In this document: piece after piece, positions 54,994 to 57,718 of the stretch
Layout of the letters: each line of letters begins with the position of its first letter
Numbering within the stretch: position 1 is the stretch's first letter
Assembly: GCF_017312365.1 (NCBI RefSeq)
Contig: NZ_BLJI01000029.1
Span: 1 to 57,718, forward strand
Length of the DNA stretch: 57,718 bases
Reading direction: 5' to 3'
Source of the DNA: Chroococcus sp. FPU101
GTDB taxonomy: Bacteria > Cyanobacteriota > Cyanobacteriia > Cyanobacteriales > Microcystaceae
Notes under the pieces: model-generated
Told to the model about the DNA's origin: nothing
The model's database searches: none
The model's input: only the letters and a program-made list of their open reading frames with translations
Position numbers and translations under genes: made by a program

Positions 54994-56814
54994 ATGATGC
55001 TATCTTCGGCTTTTTATCCTCTCCATTGGCTCAAAAAAATCGATCAGGTTGCAATACTTTCTTGTTTATTAAGTAGCTGTGTCACTTCTTCCGCCGTTGC
55101 CGCCCAAAAAATTAATCTAAAACTGGGTCTTTTTGAAAAGTCAATTACTATTGAAGAATTAAAAGAATTTGGGGAGACGGGAAAATTATCCTCTAATCTA
55201 CAACCCTATGGTTATCTTCTAAATTCTGAAGTTCAAAAAAGTTTACAAAAGAAATTTCATGTGGATGCTTTTCTGGCTCAACAATTTTTAGAAGATTTAT
55301 TTAACTTACCCGATGGGAAAAAACTAATTAAAGAACTTAATTCTGTTTTAGTCGATAGTACATCTGAGCAGATTAAAAAAACTCTTTTTTTAACCATTAA
55401 ACAATCTAATAGTTTTAGTATTTTAAATATTTTAGAAGCTTATCCCCAAGACGAATTAACCGTTAATTTAAGTGCGATCGCTAAAATAACTACGCAAATT
55501 AATCTATCTTATTGGCAAAACCAATTATTAAGTCCCCGACTAACCCAAGATTTAAAAATCAAGCCAAATCGAATATTGTCGAATAACTTTGATCCTGCTT
55601 CTCTAGGTACAGAAGAAGTATATAAAGATACTCGAATATTTGTAGATCAAGAAAGAAATCGAAAAATTGTTGCAGATATTTATTATAGTTTTAATCCGCG
55701 TGGCCCATTGGTCATTATGTCTCATGGATTCGCGGCTGATCGTCGTTTTTTGAAATATTTGGCTCATCATTTAGTCTCTCATGGTCTAACCGTTGTTTCA
55801 GTTGAACACCCAGGCAGTAATATTAATGCTTTAATTAAAGTTTCTTATCGTGGGAAAATTAATCAGATTCTCCCCGCTTCGGAATTTATAGATCGTCCAA
55901 AAGATATTAGTTTTGTCTTAAATGAATTAGAAAAAATTAATCAAAAAACAGGATATTTACAAGGTAAATTTAATACTCAACAAGTGAGTATGATCGGACA
56001 TTCTTTTGGAGGATATACTGCTTTAGCTTTAGCGGGAGGGGTCTTAAATCCTAAAGAACTGCGTAAGTTTTGTCAAAATTCTAGTTCTTTAGAACGTTCT
56101 CCTGCTGACTGGTTGCAATGCGCTGCTGCTGAATTGCCTTATAGAAATATCTATTTAAAAGATCGTAGAATTGTCCAAGCGATCGCATTTAATCCAATTA
56201 TCGGACATTTATTTGCACAAGACCTTTCAACGGTCAATATTCCAACTTTAATTTTAGCCTCGACTGAAGATGGAATTACCCCAATTGTTTCGCAACAGTT
56301 ACAACCTTTTCAACAGATGAAAGAAGAAAAATATTTAGTAGTTGCTGCGGGTGCAACTCATATGAGTGTGACGGATATTAGTTATCTAAATAGTGCGATG
56401 GGACAAAGTACATTAGTTCAAGAAGTGATGGATCAAAAAGCTAATCCTGTTCGAGAAATGGCAAGAGGTTTAAGTCTAGCATTTATTCAACAAATGACAC
56501 CTCAAGCCGAAGTTTATCGGCCCTATTTAACAGCAAATTATGTCCAATCTCTTTCAAGTCATGAAATCAGCTTACGTTTGACTCATCAACTACCCAACAG
56601 TATTATCACTTGGTTGAAAGTTTTTTATAAAGATTATCCAAAACCAACGTCTCACTCTACTTATTCTAAGCATTCACTACTCAATCAACTTAGAGGAAAT
56701 TGGATACAATTTCAAAGTTTTATTAAACCGACTAAAGCTTATACAGAACAACTAGAACCGATTTTTACAGACTTACTCAAACACTATAGTCAAAAAACCA
56801 ACCAACTCAGTTAA
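54994..56814 (+). CDS. Exported alpha/beta hydrolase with DUF1400 domain
   Basis: A signal-like N-terminus with a hydrophobic segment (DQVAILSCLLSSCVTSSAVAAQ) precedes the DUF1400 domain (about 40-125: LGLFEKSITIEELKEFGETGK, NSEVQKSLQKKFHVDAFLAQQFL). The alpha/beta hydrolase domain follows: VIMSHGFAADRRFL, the nucleophile elbow MIGHSFGGYTALALAGG, and late ASTEDGITP and GATHMSVTD giving a Ser-Asp-His triad. I start at ATG 54994; the frame's TTG at 54985 is less likely. The family is cyanobacterial and some members act as lipases. Confidence 0.85.
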   Translation: MMLSSAFYPLHWLKKIDQVAILSCLLSSCVTSSAVAAQKINLKLGLFEKSITIEELKEFGETGKLSSNLQPYGYLLNSEVQKSLQKKFHVDAFLAQQFLEDLFNLPDGKKLIKELNSVLVDSTSEQIKKTLFLTIKQSNSFSILNILEAYPQDELTVNLSAIAKITTQINLSYWQNQLLSPRLTQDLKIKPNRILSNNFDPASLGTEEVYKDTRIFVDQERNRKIVADIYYSFNPRGPLVIMSHGFAADRRFLKYLAHHLVSHGLTVVSVEHPGSNINALIKVSYRGKINQILPASEFIDRPKDISFVLNELEKINQKTGYLQGKFNTQQVSMIGHSFGGYTALALAGGVLNPKELRKFCQNSSSLERSPADWLQCAAAELPYRNIYLKDRRIVQAIAFNPIIGHLFAQDLSTVNIPTLILASTEDGITPIVSQQLQPFQQMKEEKYLVVAAGATHMSVTDISYLNSAMGQSTLVQEVMDQKANPVREMARGLSLAFIQQMTPQAEVYRPYLTANYVQSLSSHEISLRLTHQLPNSIITWLKVFYKDYPKPTSHSTYSKHSLLNQLRGNWIQFQSFIKPTKAYTEQLEPIFTDLLKHYSQKTNQLS

Positions 56815-56824
56815 TTCAATAAGA

Positions 56825-56869
56825 AGAAGCAGTCGGGCGTCTTTCCGTGTTTCGACTCCAACTGCTTCT
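56825..56869 (+). terminator. Two-part hairpin after the hydrolase gene
   Basis: AGAAGCAGT (56825-56833) pairs with ACTGCTTCT (56861-56869), and inside it AGTCG (56832-56836) can pair with CGACT (56853-56857). It starts 11 bases after the stop. The following tract ACTTTCC is only weakly T-rich. Confidence 0.55.
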
Positions 56870-56946
56870 ACTTTCCTCACACCACATTTTTTTATCTCAA
56901 TTCATAGTATAAACACAATCTATAATTATTGCTAGGGGGTCATGGA

Positions 56947-56960
56947 CAGTTTGTAAACTG
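56947..56960. promoter_or_regulatory. Palindrome upstream of the glycine-zipper stress-type gene
   Basis: CAGTTTGTAAACTG is a perfect 14-base palindrome about 140 bases before the ATG at 57101. It could be a dimeric repressor or activator site. No known regulator is assigned. Confidence 0.35.
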
Positions 56961-57100
56961 GACTAAATACCTATTTTACTCTGTGATGGGTCAGTTTAGC
57001 TCAAATTATGCCTTAATCTCCTAACTTTAGATAGAGTGATCGCTTTAAAGATGCCCTCTATCGTTAAAAATAGGCTGTTCAAACAAAATTAGAGAGAACA

Positions 57101-57601
57101 ATGGCAATAGAAAACATTGACACCGAATCACAAACCTTTATTTTTGCTTTTACTCAAAAGGAAGCAGCAGAGAGAGCATACGAAATTCTCAGAGAAAATG
57201 GTTTATCAGAACAACAGGTGAGTTTAGATTATTTATTAGCCGATACCGTCAATATTGAACAATCTGAAGCCCAAAAAAGCGCGGCAGGTGGTGCATTAGT
57301 AGGAACTGTTTTAGGGGGTTTAGTAGGATTATTGATTAGTCTTCCTAGCTATATGTTCGGTAATGCAGGTGATGGAATGACTCAGATGTCTCCTATCGGA
57401 ATTATTTTACTAGGAAGTGGTGTCGGGGCGGCGGGTCTTGGTTTAATTGGGGGTCTTAGCGGAATCAATGCGCCAAAAACGAACCCGAATGATATTGATG
57501 AAAGCAAAACCTATCAATATCGAGTAATTATTGCGGGTGAAGCAGAATATGAGCAAGCGCAACAAATTTTACAAAAACAAGGTGTTTTAGGAAATGTCTA
57601 A
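57101..57601 (+). CDS. Membrane-associated stress-type protein with glycine-rich helices
   Basis: A 166-residue protein. Residues 10-50 form a ferredoxin-like strand-helix unit (FIFAFTQKEAAERAYEILRENG). Two Gly/Ala-rich hydrophobic segments follow (AAGGALVGTVLGGLVGLLI and GIILLGSGVGAAGLGLIGG). The C-terminus repeats a strand-helix (YRVIIAGEAEYEQAQQILQKQG). It resembles the general-stress-protein type with glycine zippers found in cyanobacteria. Function unknown. Confidence 0.7.
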   Translation: MAIENIDTESQTFIFAFTQKEAAERAYEILRENGLSEQQVSLDYLLADTVNIEQSEAQKSAAGGALVGTVLGGLVGLLISLPSYMFGNAGDGMTQMSPIGIILLGSGVGAAGLGLIGGLSGINAPKTNPNDIDESKTYQYRVIIAGEAEYEQAQQILQKQGVLGNV

Positions 57602-57718
57602 AAAAATCCCTCTCTTGGCAAAAAGAGAAGGATGATTTAATCGTGGACAAATTTAGAGAATTTTACTATACACCATCCGCAATTTCAAAATTGAATATTA
57701 GACCTCTTGCAAAAGTCA

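Noticed and set aside
1-57718. tRNA, rRNA, tmRNA or CRISPR elements
   Set aside because: I scanned the gaps by eye for cloverleaf pieces and repeat-spacer patterns and saw none. A covariance search would be decisive for RNA genes.

Overview
The window is a stretch of a cyanobacterial chromosome. The evidence is the gene content: CpcS/CpeS-type phycobiliprotein lyases, an NblB-like HEAT protein, a PAP/fibrillin protein, SigA and SigF sigma factors, PEP-CTERM proteins and many small cyanobacterium-only families (DUF3134, DUF3082, DUF6464-like, TIGR03792). The HIP1 palindrome GCGATCGC recurs about once every 2-3 kb and the DNA is moderately A+T-rich. I cannot name the species. I see no rRNA, tRNA or CRISPR array.

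Layout. 0.1-11.5 kb: TPR glycosyltransferase, small conserved proteins, a [2Fe-2S] protein, ABC1 kinase, PP2C phosphatase, polyphosphate kinase, MalQ, a lumenal pentapeptide protein and an LCP cell-envelope enzyme. 11.7-18.8 kb: an orphan xisI lacking a normal start codon, a B12/radical SAM enzyme, then the most striking locus, a cyanobacterial nitric oxide synthase on the minus strand. 18.9-31.5 kb: two PEP-CTERM proteins, MsrB, YggT, a phosphoesterase-ParA-TIGR03792 trio, a GT-C-like membrane protein, a CpcS lyase, DnaK, Fmt and an RDD protein. 31.6-38.9 kb: rpmG-rpsR, a frameshifted PabC-like lyase, a sensor kinase, miaA, a Coq4-like protein, mntA-hepT and a RumA-type methyltransferase. 39.0-41.2 kb: a small accessory patch with a MITE-like element, a PIN toxin with an unusually large antitoxin, and the wreck of a DUF433/DUF5615 toxin-antitoxin pair. 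41.2-57.7 kb: mostly core genes (fibrillin, mraY-ksgA-ispE, sigA, DnaJ-like, sigF, egtB-egtC, trxA, lyase-nblB, DUF1400 hydrolase).

The key locus (13985-18382). One reading frame encodes, in order, a beta-rich N-terminal domain, a globin-like helical region with a clear haem-globin module, a complete NOS oxygenase domain with haem Cys, Arg-binding Glu and pterin motifs, and, after a single in-frame TAA and 22 sense codons, a complete FMN/FAD/NADPH reductase. The total of about 1465 codons matches the fused globin-oxygenase-reductase NOS reported from Synechococcus sp. PCC 7335. Either a fused NOS has been cut by one nonsense change, or this strain makes the two halves separately or by readthrough.

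A recurring theme is single-base damage: the NOS stop, an in-frame TAA in the next small gene upstream, an ATA in place of ATG in xisI, a 1-base loss in pabC, a 1-base loss at the end of hepT, and a decayed toxin-antitoxin pair. Some of these could be consensus errors; others look like real decay in accessory DNA.
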